Shown here: piece by piece, positions 31,931-41,385 of the stretch
How positions within the stretch are numbered: position 1 is the first letter of the stretch
How the letters are laid out: each line of letters starts with the position of its first letter
Assembly: GCF_000621625.1 (NCBI RefSeq)
Contig: NZ_JHXV01000009.1
Location: 72,999 to 136,998, forward strand
Source of the DNA: Crocinitomix catalasitica ATCC 23190
GTDB taxonomy: Bacteria; Bacteroidota; Bacteroidia; Flavobacteriales_D; Crocinitomicaceae
Length of the DNA stretch: 64,000 nucleotides
Reading direction: 5' to 3'
The notes under the pieces: generated by a model
Databases searched by the model: none
What the model was told of the DNA's origin: nothing
The model's input: the letters and a program-made list of their open reading frames with translations, nothing else
Translations under genes and position numbers: made by a program

Positions 31931-32539
31931 ATGAAAAGATTAATCAAAAGAACATTTCAGCTCTCAGTTGTTATATTAGCATTATTAGTCATTAGTAATA
32001 TTGCCGTTTATTATAATGCTAGAAAATTTATTTACAATGATTTAAATAAAATACCAAAGAATGAATTTGGACTTGTTTTAGGTTGCGCCAAGTTGGGTAA
32101 GTATGGAATTAACTCCTATTTTAAGCATCGAATGGAAGCTGCGATAGAATTGTACCAACATGGCAAAATCAAAAAAATAATTGTAAGTGGAGACAATTCC
32201 AGAATTGGATATAATGAAACTGGTGACATGAAAAATTATTTGGTAGAAAGTGGCATTCCAGCCAAAGATATCATTGAAGATTTTGCTGGATTTAGAACAT
32301 TAGATTCAGTTCTGCGATCGAAACACGTATTTAAATGTACCGCGATTACCATTATTTCACAAAAATTTCACAACGAACGTGCAGTTTATATTGCTCAACA
32401 AAACGATCTTAAAGTTTATGCTTATAATGCTAAAACGCCTAGAAGTCATACAAAGTTAGCTCAAATACGTGAAATTTTAGCGCGATTATTAATGTTTAGT
32501 GACATCCACCTGTTTAAAACTAATGCAAAATTTTACTAG
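31931..32539 (+). CDS. SanA/YdcF-family (DUF218) membrane protein
   Basis: 202 residues with one N-terminal membrane helix (~11-30, VVILALLVISNIAVYY) and a DUF218 domain: FGLVLGCAKLGKYGINSYFKHRMEAAIELY (the 'GC…G..n.yf..R..aa..ly' SanA signature), KIIVSGDNSRIGYNETGDMKNYLVESGI and TIISQKFHNERAVYIA. SanA in E. coli affects the envelope barrier to vancomycin at high temperature; the biochemical role is unsettled. Stand-alone gene, divergent from the sigma factor across a ~200-bp spacer. Confidence 0.88.
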   Translation: MKRLIKRTFQLSVVILALLVISNIAVYYNARKFIYNDLNKIPKNEFGLVLGCAKLGKYGINSYFKHRMEAAIELYQHGKIKKIIVSGDNSRIGYNETGDMKNYLVESGIPAKDIIEDFAGFRTLDSVLRSKHVFKCTAITIISQKFHNERAVYIAQQNDLKVYAYNAKTPRSHTKLAQIREILARLLMFSDIHLFKTNAKFY

Positions 32540-32592
32540 TTTTATTGAGATAATTAAAACTTCTTTTATAATTTCGCAGTGACTTCAAAGAA

Positions 32593-32925
32593 ATGACTCA
32601 AATTAGAACATTGTTTATTGGATTGTTAGCTATTAGTTTTTCCGCTTGTGAAAAACCACTAACTGCATGCATTGATATAGAGAGTAACACTGTATCAACT
32701 GAGCAACCGGTTTTATTTAAATCTTGTTCAGAAAACGCGATTAGTATAGAATGGTATATGGAAGGTCCTGACGGCGCTCCTGAAAACGGTAAAGGCTGGT
32801 CGGATTTTGAAATCACCAATACGTTCACTATTCCTGGCACCTATAAAATCACATTAAATACATATGATGATTTTTCTTTTTTAGGGGAAAAGCAAACAGC
32901 GATTGAAACGCTTACCGTAAATTAA
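32593..32925 (+). CDS. Small PKD-type lipoprotein
   Basis: 110 residues. Lipobox AISFSAC (C19) gives a lipidated protein. The mature ~90 residues form one PKD/Ig-like domain: FKSCSENAISIEWYMEGPDG…WSDFEITNTFTIPGTYKITLNTYDD, with the 'G.Y.v.L…yd' end of PKD repeats. Single-PKD lipoproteins are common on Bacteroidota surfaces; the ligand is unknown. It is convergent with the beta-helix lipoprotein gene at 32938, with 12 bp between the stops. Confidence 0.78.
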   Translation: MTQIRTLFIGLLAISFSACEKPLTACIDIESNTVSTEQPVLFKSCSENAISIEWYMEGPDGAPENGKGWSDFEITNTFTIPGTYKITLNTYDDFSFLGEKQTAIETLTVN

Positions 32926-32937
32926 TTCCCTTTTTTC

Positions 32938-34323
32938 TTAATATTCATACAAACCTATATCCGGAATATCTCTGGTCTTACCCTCTATATCTGATAAGTT
33001 TGAATAAATAGGATCACCTGCATTAATACATGGTGAGGATTCTGTTAAATGAAAATCATTACTGAAAGTTGAAATAAAATTAGGCAACTCATTCCAAATC
33101 ACACTAGCCGAATAATTTTCATACTCATAAATCTCTTCTCGTTTGATTAAACTTGCATTTACAACAAAGTCAATCTCTATTGCCTCCAAGGTATCTACAA
33201 TAAATTCAGTACTGGCATTACCGTAAAAAATACAATTATCAAATCTAGAATTTCGAACACTATAAGTATAGGTCGTGTTTGCAATTACCTCCCAATTTGT
33301 CATTGCAAAAGCTGGCGTCGATCGTGAACCTGCATAATAATTGACAAAATTACAATGTTTAAAATTGTACTCACCTCCAGCATAAAGGTAGGCCGATAAT
33401 AAACCTGCATCCCCAAAGAAACAATTTTCAGCATTGATAACTGGCCCCCTTATCGCAGATAAATTATAAAACGCAGAATTATCAAATATCGAATTCTTAA
33501 TAGTCACCCTGGTAGGATTCGAGCTATTGGCATCAATTGTTAAAGCAACCTGCGCATTTTTAACGATTAAGTAATCAATTGTCACATTCTTTGATGAATC
33601 TAAATAGATACCTCCCCATTGGCCAGCAACATCATCATAAAACGACTCTAAACGATCGCCCTGAAAGACCACCTCATTGCCTAATTCACCAAGAATATTT
33701 AAATTTCCTTCGTAAATTCTCAGCTGAGAATTCTTGTGTCCATATACTCTTGTACCTGCTGGAATTGTTAATGTTTGATTTTTATCAACTGCAACTAAAC
33801 CATATAAAACATGAGGCTTATCATTGCTCCAAGGCTCGATATGATCTCCAACTAAAGTGAAAAAAGATCCTGGATCGGGAGCATGAAAATAAGCATCTTG
33901 TCCCCAAACATCTAAATGTAAATATTGGTTAACACCATTGGTTAGAAATCGAACAGAATCAGAAATCACAACTGGATAAGTTTGTGCATTTACATCTAAA
34001 GTCACTTCTACAAAACAAAATAACGAATCATTTCCTGGGATTTCGATGTTTGTAAATTCATCTCCAGGCAAACCATCTAAGTTAATTCTGAATGGAGAAG
34101 ATACTCCTCCCATCAACTCAACTTCGTCAATATTTAACTTAAAATTATTTTTGTTATAAATTTTAAATCTTTTAGTGGTAGAGCCAACAGTTGTAAAAAC
34201 AGTATCAAAGAGTAAAGAATCCGTTGAAAAATTCAGATGATTTTTAGAGAAGTTCTTGTCCTTTTTACAAGACATTGCTCCCGCTATTAATAATAAAGAT
34301 ACTATGGTTATTATATTTTTCAT
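32938..34323 (-). CDS. Lipoprotein with right-handed parallel beta-helix
   Basis: 461 residues, lipobox IAGAMSC (C19) after KNIITIVSLLL. The N-terminal part (~20-150) is Ig-like (NKNNFKLNIDEVELMGG, FCFVEVTLDVNAQTYPVVISDSVRFLTNG), followed by a long beta-helix with 'gnlNILGELGNEVVFQGDRLE', 'VTIDYLIVKNAQVALTID' and 'VTIKNSIFDNSAFYNLSAI' rungs, and the C-terminal SSPCINAGDP…DIEGKTRDIPDIGLYEY signature of choice-of-anchor/pectate-lyase-like proteins. Probably a surface-attached polysaccharide-binding protein. An unusually good Shine-Dalgarno AGGAGG lies 9 nt before the ATG, and TACATTTG (34347-34340) is a likely -7 box. Confidence 0.8.
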   Translation of the reverse strand: MKNIITIVSLLLIAGAMSCKKDKNFSKNHLNFSTDSLLFDTVFTTVGSTTKRFKIYNKNNFKLNIDEVELMGGVSSPFRINLDGLPGDEFTNIEIPGNDSLFCFVEVTLDVNAQTYPVVISDSVRFLTNGVNQYLHLDVWGQDAYFHAPDPGSFFTLVGDHIEPWSNDKPHVLYGLVAVDKNQTLTIPAGTRVYGHKNSQLRIYEGNLNILGELGNEVVFQGDRLESFYDDVAGQWGGIYLDSSKNVTIDYLIVKNAQVALTIDANSSNPTRVTIKNSIFDNSAFYNLSAIRGPVINAENCFFGDAGLLSAYLYAGGEYNFKHCNFVNYYAGSRSTPAFAMTNWEVIANTTYTYSVRNSRFDNCIFYGNASTEFIVDTLEAIEIDFVVNASLIKREEIYEYENYSASVIWNELPNFISTFSNDFHLTESSPCINAGDPIYSNLSDIEGKTRDIPDIGLYEY

Positions 34324-34339
34324 AAATTTGATCCTCCTA

Positions 34340-34347
34340 CAAATGTA
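34340..34347 (-). promoter_or_regulatory. TAnnTTTG -7 box for the beta-helix lipoprotein
   Basis: TACATTTG on the minus strand, 16 nt upstream of the ATG at 34323; AGGAGG follows it, giving a very short leader with a canonical ribosome site. Confidence 0.55.
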
Positions 34348-34390
34348 AGTACGTATTTTTACTATTTTTATTTTATCTTGAAAAATAATT

Positions 34391-34418
34391 TTGCTTTTAA
34401 AAAAAATTGCTAAATTTG
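34391..34418 (+). promoter_or_regulatory. Promoter of rpmE2 (TTG-N17-TAAATTTG)
   Basis: -33 TTG (34391-34393) and -7 TAAATTTG (34411-34418) at the consensus 17-bp spacing: the cleanest Bacteroidota promoter in the window. The leader to the ATG at 34506 is about 80 nt, long enough for a regulatory structure in this ribosomal protein mRNA. Confidence 0.72.
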
Positions 34419-34505
34419 CACTCCGATTTAAGATCTAAATAATCGTAGAGACATTTGGAGAATCGGTAAATAGTTTAGTAAAAGAAGATTTAAATTTATA
34501 ATAAG

Positions 34506-34763
34506 ATGAAAAAGGGAATACATCCAGAGGATTACAGATTAGTTATTTTCAAGGATATGTCAAATGGTTTTTCTTTTGTAAGTAGCTCATGTGCTAGTTC
34601 AACAGAAACTGAAAAGTGGGAAGACGGAAACGAATATCCACTAATCAAATTAGATATCTCATCAGAGTCACACCCGTTTTTCACTGGAAAAATGCAGTTT
34701 GTGGATACTGCTGGTAGAATTGATAAATTCAAAAATAGATACGGTAAAAATATGAAGAAGTAA
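34506..34763 (+). CDS. rpmE2: Ribosomal protein L31, type B (zinc-free form)
   Basis: 85 residues, typical of L31[25 protein letters not shown] at the start, then [47 protein letters not shown]. The zinc-binding cysteine set of the type A form is absent; the two cysteines present are not in a CxxC pair. It belongs to the large ribosomal subunit. Strong own promoter and terminator show a monocistronic unit. Confidence 0.95.
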   Translation: MKKGIHPEDYRLVIFKDMSNGFSFVSSSCASSTETEKWEDGNEYPLIKLDISSESHPFFTGKMQFVDTAGRIDKFKNRYGKNMKK

Positions 34764-34785
34764 TTTTTTTTTATTTTTTTTTATT

Positions 34786-34817
34786 ACCCATTCGGCATTA
34801 GTCGGATGGGTTTTTTT
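34786..34817 (+). terminator. Rho-independent terminator of rpmE2
   Basis: ACCCAT-t-CG…CG-g-ATGGGT stem (34786-34811) followed by seven T's. Confidence 0.88.
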
Positions 34818-34834
34818 ATTTAATTTTATGCCAT

Positions 34835-35995
34835 ATGCAATGTATTTTTAGCGACAATATGGTTCATGCGCAAATGAAGCCACTTACTTTTACGAGACCG
34901 GTTTCTCAATTGCGCTTCGGTATTCTTACCATTCAAGAGACTTGGATAAGTTTACTTTCTATTAAAGATGAAATCAATTCGATTGGTTATCATACAGAAA
35001 ATTATCTTGAAGAAAAGTTTCCTTCAATTCCCACAACAGACACGACACTTATCATTGCTGGTAATATCAAACCTACTCAAGAAATTGTGGATTGGGTTTA
35101 TACATTGCAGAATGGTGAATCTCTCATAATTAATAATTTATTTGTTGCTCAACGAGGAGAAGGCGAAAGCAAAAAAATCAATAAAGAAGTTACAACTTTA
35201 CTTTCTGTAGCGCACCCTTGGGAGCTTTTCCAAAAAAATGGAGATGCTATTAAAGTTGATTATGATATATTGACTAAAAATAAAACTAGTCAACCATTAA
35301 GTGATAGCAATCGTGTAATTGGATCTAATAATATATTTATTGCAGAAGGAGCAAAAGCAGAATGTGCTATATTCAATACATCTGATGGACCTATTTATAT
35401 AGGCAAAGACGCCGAAGTAATGGAAGGATCAATAATTAGAGGTCCTTTTGCCTTAAATGAGCACGCCGTTGTTAAAATGGGTGCTAAGATATATGGACCA
35501 ACTACAATTGGCCCACACTGCAAAGTTGGCGGTGAAATTTCTAATTGTATTTTCCAAGCATATTCAAATAAGGGGCATGATGGATTTCTAGGCAATTCTG
35601 TAATCGGAGAATGGTGTAATTTCGGTGCTGATTCAAATTCAAGTAATCTTAAAAATAATTATTCAAAAATTAAAGTTCATTCCTTTGTCTCCAATCAACT
35701 GGAGCAAGAATCTTTAACTTTTTGTGGTGTATTAATGGGTGATCATTCCAAAACAGGCATCAATACCATGTTAAATACCGGAACAGTGGTTGGCGTTAGT
35801 GCAAATATCTTTGGTGCTGGCTTCCCTCCTAAGTACATCCCTTCATTCTCTTGGGGTGGAGCTGAAAGCAGTACTAATTTCGACTTTGATAAAGCGATTA
35901 TTGTAGCCGAAAACATGATGGCTAGACGTAGCCTTGACTTATCTGCAGCTGACAGAAAAATTCTACGCACCATCCATGATGAGTTGGCACAATGA
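34835..35995 (+). CDS. GlmU-family putative sugar nucleotidyltransferase/acyltransferase
   Basis: 386 residues of the Bacteroidota alternative-GlmU group. The N-terminal half has PLTFTRPVSQLRFGILTIQETW (the group signature) in place of the usual GGxGTRL nucleotide loop. The C-terminal half, from about residue 165, is a left-handed beta-helix with hexapeptide rungs (DGPIYIGKDAEVMEGSIIRG, VKMGAKIYGPTTIGPHCKVGGEIS), ending in an acetyltransferase-like segment. It is thought to make activated amino sugars for the cell wall. The start chosen is the first ATG giving the signature, though its N-terminus (MQCIFSDNMVHAQM) is slightly longer than usual. Confidence 0.85.
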   Translation: MQCIFSDNMVHAQMKPLTFTRPVSQLRFGILTIQETWISLLSIKDEINSIGYHTENYLEEKFPSIPTTDTTLIIAGNIKPTQEIVDWVYTLQNGESLIINNLFVAQRGEGESKKINKEVTTLLSVAHPWELFQKNGDAIKVDYDILTKNKTSQPLSDSNRVIGSNNIFIAEGAKAECAIFNTSDGPIYIGKDAEVMEGSIIRGPFALNEHAVVKMGAKIYGPTTIGPHCKVGGEISNCIFQAYSNKGHDGFLGNSVIGEWCNFGADSNSSNLKNNYSKIKVHSFVSNQLEQESLTFCGVLMGDHSKTGINTMLNTGTVVGVSANIFGAGFPPKYIPSFSWGGAESSTNFDFDKAIIVAENMMARRSLDLSAADRKILRTIHDELAQ

Positions 35996-36036
35996 TTGAA
36001 CTATTATAGTTGCGTTTAAATTTTGATCAAACTTAT

Positions 36037-36058
36037 TGTCAAATTGATTGATTTGACA
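36037..36058. promoter_or_regulatory. Perfect inverted repeat TGTCAAAT-N6-ATTTGACA upstream of lon
   Basis: 8-bp perfect arms with a 6-bp spacer, 58 bp before the lon start. The right arm is followed by GATTTTTATT, so it could be a terminator of the upstream gene, an operator of lon, or both. A related half site (TGACAAATTGAC) lies at about 36086. Confidence 0.5.
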
Positions 36059-36116
36059 GATTTTTATTCAAAAGCGCAATTTAATAATGACAAATTGACT
36101 TAAAAAAACTGTATAT

Positions 36117-38561
36117 ATGTCCGAATCAAAACGTGACTTTTTATCCTTACAAAACATGTTAGAACAAGAACCCGAATTCATTCCTCTTATTTCTGAAGAA
36201 GAAGAAGATAACTTAAATAAAGAAGCTGTTCCAGATTTATTACCGATTCTACCGTTGCGTAATAATGTCCTTTTTCCTGGCGTTGTAATTCCGATTACAA
36301 TAGGCAGAGATAAATCAATTAAATTAATTGAAGACGCTTATAAAGGCAATAAAACACTTGGCGTATTGGCACAAGTGAAAACAGATATTGAAGATCCTGG
36401 ATTTGAGGATTTAAACAGAATTGGAACGGTAGCGCATATTTTAAAGCGACTTAAAATGCCTGATGGCAGTACAACTGTTATCATACAAGGTAAGAGACGA
36501 TTTGAAATTGACAAATTCGTTGAAACAGAACCTTATTTTAAAGCCAATGTAATTGGTTTGAAAGATGCTAAAATTGACTTAAAGAAAGATAAAAACTTAG
36601 CCTTGCTTTCATCAATGAAAGATATGGCAATGCGCATTATCAAAGAGTCTCCAAACATTCCTTCGGAAGCTACTTTTGCAATTAAAAACATTGAAAGCCC
36701 AACATTCTTAGTGAATTTTATCGCTTCTAATTTGAATATAGAAGTTGAGAAAAAGCAGAACTTATTAGAATTGAATGATATTGCCTTAAGAATAGAAGAG
36801 GTTATTTCTCAATTGTCTGTTGAGATTAAAATGTTATCAATGAAGAATGAGATCCACTCCAAAGTAAAAATGGACATGGATCGTCAGCAAAGAGAGTATT
36901 TTTTGAATCAACAAATGCGTACAATTCAAGACGAACTGGGTGATAACCCTGTTCAAAATGAAGTCCGTGAATTTGAAAAAAGAGCTAAAACTAAAAAATG
37001 GGGTAAAACGCAAAAAGAAGCTTTTAATAAAGAGTTAACTAAATTGGGTAGAATGAATCCTCAGGGAGCAGAATACTCTGTACAGCTTAATTATATAGAT
37101 CTGCTTTTAGATTTACCTTGGGCCGAATTGTCGAAAGATAATTTTAACTTAAAAAAATCGAAGAAAATACTAGATAGAGATCATTTCGGTCTTGAAAAAG
37201 TGAAGACTAGAATTCTAGAATACTTGGCTGTATTAAAGTTAAAAAAAGATATGAAGTCTCCTATCTTATGTTTGTATGGACCTCCTGGTGTTGGAAAAAC
37301 ATCTTTAGGTAAGTCTGTTGCGGAAGCATTGGGAAGAAAGTATGTACGCATGTCTTTAGGTGGCGTACATGACGAAGCTGAAATAAGAGGTCATAGAAGA
37401 ACTTATATCGGTGCAATGCCCGGTAGAGTGATTCAAAACATCAAAAAAGCGAAGACTTCGAATCCTGTATTTGTTTTGGACGAAATAGACAAAATAAGTC
37501 GAAGTAACCACGGTGATCCTTCTTCTGCACTATTAGAAGTATTAGATCCTGAGCAAAACTTTGCATTTAATGATAATTTTGTAGAGTTAGATTATGATTT
37601 ATCTAATGTTCTATTTATTGCAACTGCCAATAATTTAGCGAACATTCAAGGTCCATTGCGCGATCGGATGGAGATCATCGAAGTCAATGGTTATACTGTT
37701 GAAGAGAAAATACAAATTGCAAAAAATCACTTAATTCCTAAACAAATTAGTGCGCATGGAATTGGCGTGAAAGACATAAGTTTTCCAAAGCTTATTTTGG
37801 AACAAATTGTTGAAGAATACACGGCTGAATCTGGAGTGAGAGGACTTGAAAAAGAAATTGCACACATGGTGCGAAATCGTGCGAAAGAAATTGCAATGAA
37901 TGAAAAGTTTGTTGCAAAAGTTTCTTCAGAAGATTTACAAAAAGTATTGGGACCATCTCATGGAAAAGATAAATATATCGGAAATGAATTTGCTGGTGTA
38001 GTTACCGGTCTAGCATGGACACAAGTTGGTGGAGATATTTTATATATTGAAACAAGTTTATCTAAAGGAAAAGGAAAACTTACATCAACTGGAAATTTAG
38101 GTGATGTAATGAAAGAGTCAACGGTTCTGGCGCATCAATTCCTTAAAGCTAATGCTACTGATTTCGGATTGACAAGTGAGTTGTTTGACAATTGGGATGT
38201 TCATATTCACGTACCTGCCGGCGCAACGCCAAAAGACGGGCCTTCTGCAGGTATTACCATGTTAACAGCAATGGCATCTGCTTTTACGCAAAGAAAAGTA
38301 AAAAAATATCTTGCCATGACTGGTGAAATAACCTTAAGAGGTTCTGTTTTACCTGTAGGTGGAATTAAAGAAAAAATTCTTGCTGCAAGACGTGCAAATA
38401 TTAAAGAAATTATCCTTTCACGTAAGAATGAAAAAGACATTCTTGATATTAAAGCTGATTACCTAAAAGGATTAAAATTCCATTATGTTGATACGATGCA
38501 CGAAGTGCTGAATATTGCATTATTGAAGGAGAAAGTTAAAAATGCACGTAATATTTCTTAA
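36117..38561 (+). CDS. lon: ATP-dependent Lon protease
   Basis: 814 residues, full length. N-terminal LON substrate domain ([26 protein letters not shown]), coiled region, AAA+ module with Walker [10 protein letters not shown] (~388) and Walker [12 protein letters not shown], then the protease domain with catalytic dyad S710 (DGPSAGITM) and K753 ([10 protein letters not shown]). Degrades misfolded and regulatory proteins in the cytosol. The extra N-terminal ~40 residues ([19 protein letters not shown]…) are usual for Bacteroidota Lon. A perfect inverted repeat lies 58 bp before the start. Confidence 0.96.
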   Translation: MSESKRDFLSLQNMLEQEPEFIPLISEEEEDNLNKEAVPDLLPILPLRNNVLFPGVVIPITIGRDKSIKLIEDAYKGNKTLGVLAQVKTDIEDPGFEDLNRIGTVAHILKRLKMPDGSTTVIIQGKRRFEIDKFVETEPYFKANVIGLKDAKIDLKKDKNLALLSSMKDMAMRIIKESPNIPSEATFAIKNIESPTFLVNFIASNLNIEVEKKQNLLELNDIALRIEEVISQLSVEIKMLSMKNEIHSKVKMDMDRQQREYFLNQQMRTIQDELGDNPVQNEVREFEKRAKTKKWGKTQKEAFNKELTKLGRMNPQGAEYSVQLNYIDLLLDLPWAELSKDNFNLKKSKKILDRDHFGLEKVKTRILEYLAVLKLKKDMKSPILCLYGPPGVGKTSLGKSVAEALGRKYVRMSLGGVHDEAEIRGHRRTYIGAMPGRVIQNIKKAKTSNPVFVLDEIDKISRSNHGDPSSALLEVLDPEQNFAFNDNFVELDYDLSNVLFIATANNLANIQGPLRDRMEIIEVNGYTVEEKIQIAKNHLIPKQISAHGIGVKDISFPKLILEQIVEEYTAESGVRGLEKEIAHMVRNRAKEIAMNEKFVAKVSSEDLQKVLGPSHGKDKYIGNEFAGVVTGLAWTQVGGDILYIETSLSKGKGKLTSTGNLGDVMKESTVLAHQFLKANATDFGLTSELFDNWDVHIHVPAGATPKDGPSAGITMLTAMASAFTQRKVKKYLAMTGEITLRGSVLPVGGIKEKILAARRANIKEIILSRKNEKDILDIKADYLKGLKFHYVDTMHEVLNIALLKEKVKNARNIS

Positions 38562-38602
38562 ATAAGATTAAAATTGATTAATGACCTTTAGCATAATTTG
38601 AT

Positions 38603-39184
38603 ATGAACAAAAATGCTAAATGGTCATTAATTCTTTTCTCTGTTCTACCAATCTTAATAGGTACATTATTTTTTTTGAACCTAAAATTTAATTCAAAATG
38701 TAATGGATTATTCGAAGCATTAGGATTGATGTTAACCCTAATCGTATTGGGATTTTTAGTTGGATTAATATTAATAATTCAGATTTATAAAATATATAAA
38801 CGACAAGCTGTCTCTTATAGAATTATAACATTAATATTCGTTCTACTGTCTGTTACTTCAGTACTTTGGGGCATAAATAAGCCTTCCGACTATTTTAAAA
38901 GTCCTGTTTTGCTAGAAGCTGAATTTTACTCCCCATGGAAAGGTAATTTGAAATTAAGAACCGACGGCACTTATTCTGCTATTGAAAAACATACAGATTG
39001 GAGTTGCACCCACCATGGAAGTTATGAGGTATTAGGATCCCGTATTATTTTAAATCAAGAAATTGCTAACCAGTCGGATAGCATTTTTACGCAAGAATAT
39101 TTCGTTGAAGATCAGTTTCTAATCCCGAAAGTTGAATACAAAACCTTAACAGACTCAAGCAATTGGTTGAGAATAATCAACTGA
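38603..39184 (+). CDS. Membrane protein of unknown function
   Basis: 193 residues. Three membrane helices (~8-26 WSLILFSVLPILIGTLFFL; ~38-62; ~75-93) and then a ~100-residue extracytoplasmic, strand-rich domain: FYSPWKGNLKLRTDGTYSAIEKHTDWSCTHHGSYEVLGSRIILNQ, a pattern like lipocalin-type 'G.w…dg.y' modules. No family recognised. It is on the same strand as lon, 41 bp downstream, and may be read through from it. Confidence 0.62.
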   Translation: MNKNAKWSLILFSVLPILIGTLFFLNLKFNSKCNGLFEALGLMLTLIVLGFLVGLILIIQIYKIYKRQAVSYRIITLIFVLLSVTSVLWGINKPSDYFKSPVLLEAEFYSPWKGNLKLRTDGTYSAIEKHTDWSCTHHGSYEVLGSRIILNQEIANQSDSIFTQEYFVEDQFLIPKVEYKTLTDSSNWLRIIN

Positions 39185-39221
39185 AAATGGCAAGAATGAA
39201 GGCTAGTTCAGATTTTCACAG

Positions 39222-39229
39222 TACCTTTG
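39222..39229 (+). promoter_or_regulatory. TAnnTTTG -7 box for the DEAD-box helicase
   Basis: TACCTTTG ends 15 nt before the GTG at 39245. A longer in-frame TTG start at 39227 would lie inside this box, which argues for the GTG. Confidence 0.65.
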
Positions 39230-39244
39230 TGCAAAATATTTACA

Positions 39245-40585
39245 GTGAATTTTGACGATCTAAATCTTGGTACTCCTATTAAAAATGCTTTAAAGGATTT
39301 AAATTTTACGGAGCCAACCCCTATACAAGAGGAGGCATTTCCTATTATTTCATCTGGTAAAGATGTTGTTGGTATTGCGCAAACCGGTACAGGTAAAACC
39401 TATGCCTATGCCCTACCCTTATTGAGAAATCTCAAGTTTTCTGAGCAAAAACATCCACGTATAATCATTCTAGTACCAACACGTGAATTGGTGGTACAAG
39501 TAAAGACTGAAATGGAAAAACTAACCACCTATATGACTGTTCGTATTAAGGGTGTTTACGGTGGTACTAACATCAATACACAAAAACAAAATGTGTATGA
39601 TGGCTGTGATATTTTAGTTGCAACACCAGGTAGATTATTAGATATTGCTTTATCTGGAATTTTAAGATTAAAGTCTGTTCAAAAATTGGTAATAGATGAA
39701 GTTGATGAAATGCTAAATCTTGGATTTAGAAAACAATTGACAGATTTATTGGATATTCTTCCTCCAAAAAGACAGAATTTACTCTTCTCTGCAACAATGA
39801 CTGTTGATGTTTTAAAGGTGATTAACGAATTTTTCCACGAGCCTGTTAAAATTCAAATGGCACCAACAGGAACACCATTGGCACAAATTAAACAAGAAGC
39901 TTATTTAGTTCCTAACTTTAATACCAAACTGAATTTATTGGTCCATATTCTCCAACAAACGGAGGATTTGACAAAAGTTTTAATCTTTGTTGAGACTAAA
40001 AAATTAGCAGATAAACTTCACGAAGCTTATTCTGAATTGATAGATGGTAATATTGGTGTAATTCATTCGAATAAGTCGCAGAATTACAGATTGAGAATGA
40101 TTGAAGAATTTGCTAGCGGTGAAATTCGAATCTTAATCGCAACTGACTTAATTGCCAGAGGTATTGATGTTGACAATATCAGTCACGTCATCAACTTTGA
40201 TTTACCTGAAATCCCAGAGAATTACCTTCACCGTATTGGTCGAACAGGTAGAGCAAATTTGGGTGGACATGCAATCAGTTTGATAGGCAGACAAGATGAT
40301 GAATTACAAGTGGCTATTGAGGAATTGATGAATGTATCGATACCGATTAGTAAAATGCCAAAAGAAGTTGAAATTTCAACAATTTTAACTTATGATGAGA
40401 CTGTTAATTTAGGTGATATTAATTATTTACCTTCTACCAGTAACAAAGGAGTAAAAGGTGCGCATCACGAAAAGAAAGCGAAGAATCAAAAGGTTAACTT
40501 AGGAGGATCTTATAAAGAAAAGATAAAAGCTAAGTATAAAAAGCCAAAAACAAGAGGTCAAAAACCTAGAGGAAAAAAGAAATAA
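39245..40585 (+). CDS. DEAD-box RNA helicase
   Basis: 446 residues from the GTG at 39245, chosen because an earlier in-frame TTG overlaps the promoter box. Motifs in order: F and Q-motif (LNFTEPTPIQ, ~18-28), Walker A AQTGTGKT (45-52), PTREL, TPGRLLD, DEVD (in VIDEVDEML), SAT, then helicase-C motifs ARGIDVD and HRIGRTGR. The C-terminus is a basic tail (residues ~405-446, KKAKNQKVNLGG…KPKTRGQKPRGKKK) that likely binds RNA, as in RhlE/CsdA-type proteins of ribosome assembly or cold adaptation. Confidence 0.93.
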   Translation: MNFDDLNLGTPIKNALKDLNFTEPTPIQEEAFPIISSGKDVVGIAQTGTGKTYAYALPLLRNLKFSEQKHPRIIILVPTRELVVQVKTEMEKLTTYMTVRIKGVYGGTNINTQKQNVYDGCDILVATPGRLLDIALSGILRLKSVQKLVIDEVDEMLNLGFRKQLTDLLDILPPKRQNLLFSATMTVDVLKVINEFFHEPVKIQMAPTGTPLAQIKQEAYLVPNFNTKLNLLVHILQQTEDLTKVLIFVETKKLADKLHEAYSELIDGNIGVIHSNKSQNYRLRMIEEFASGEIRILIATDLIARGIDVDNISHVINFDLPEIPENYLHRIGRTGRANLGGHAISLIGRQDDELQVAIEELMNVSIPISKMPKEVEISTILTYDETVNLGDINYLPSTSNKGVKGAHHEKKAKNQKVNLGGSYKEKIKAKYKKPKTRGQKPRGKKK

Positions 40586-40600
40586 TTAGATTTTTTTAAT

Positions 40601-41335
40601 CTATTGATTAGCGTTTGGCTTGAAAATAAAATTCTGTTTTTGGTGAACATTCTTATTGAAAATTACCAAATTATTTTTGTGCATCACATAAGGTAAATAG
40701 TTTAATTCCGTCAAGAATTCAAAACATTTATCTCTGTTCTCATTCTCCCATAATTCAAGATAAATTATTGGTTCATCACGCTTCAACATTTCTTGAGCAC
40801 CTAATAATGCGAAGTATTCAAAATTTTCAATATCCATTTTAATGCCTGCAATCTTTTGCTGACCAACGATATCGTCAATTCTTTTGCACTTTACTTTAAA
40901 TTTATCTCCAACATTCCATTCATCTATAGATTCGTGAACGACATGTGCAAGACCTTGCATTTTTACTTTTCCATTTAATGGTAAAACCATCTCTACTTCC
41001 GACTCTTCATTCCCAACCGCTAATTGAAATGTTTTGACATTCTTCAATTTATAGCGTTTGATTATTTTCGAAAGAATAGAAAAATTATTGGGAAGTGGTT
41101 CTATTGCTAGTATTTCAACATCAGGAAATTTATTCGCCAAGTGATATGTCATTATACCAATATTGGCACCTATATCCATAATAGATCCAGGTTGATTTAT
41201 TTGGTCAAGGAAAACGAAAAAATCCTTCTCTTTATCATCACTTTTTAAAGTCATAATTTTATACTTCGAAAAGATGTATAGATACCTTTGATAGCCAAAT
41301 ACTTTCTGTAATATTAATTTGATGCTGTTCTTCAT
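40601..41335 (-). CDS. FkbM-family methyltransferase
   Basis: 244 residues. Class I methyltransferase with motif I GSIMDIGANIGIMTYHLA (~55-72), acidic loop ILAIEPLPNNFSIL, and GIKMDIENFEYFALLGAQEML, the FkbM-specific block that follows the substrate loop. FkbM enzymes O-methylate sugars or polyketides; next to a divergent glycosyltransferase (41386) the likely substrate is a surface glycan, by inference. The N-terminal ~35 residues are basic. Only 50 bp separate the two divergent starts, so their promoters overlap. Confidence 0.86.
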   Translation of the reverse strand: MKNSIKLILQKVFGYQRYLYIFSKYKIMTLKSDDKEKDFFVFLDQINQPGSIMDIGANIGIMTYHLANKFPDVEILAIEPLPNNFSILSKIIKRYKLKNVKTFQLAVGNEESEVEMVLPLNGKVKMQGLAHVVHESIDEWNVGDKFKVKCKRIDDIVGQQKIAGIKMDIENFEYFALLGAQEMLKRDEPIIYLELWENENRDKCFEFLTELNYLPYVMHKNNLVIFNKNVHQKQNFIFKPNANQ

Positions 41336-41385
41336 TCAGTCGACAAAAATAGGATAAATTTAAATAAAGCTATACATTCGTTAGA

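Noticed and set aside
39227-39244. TTG start for the DEAD-box gene
   Set aside because: The codon lies within the TACCTTTG promoter box, so it would not be transcribed as a start.
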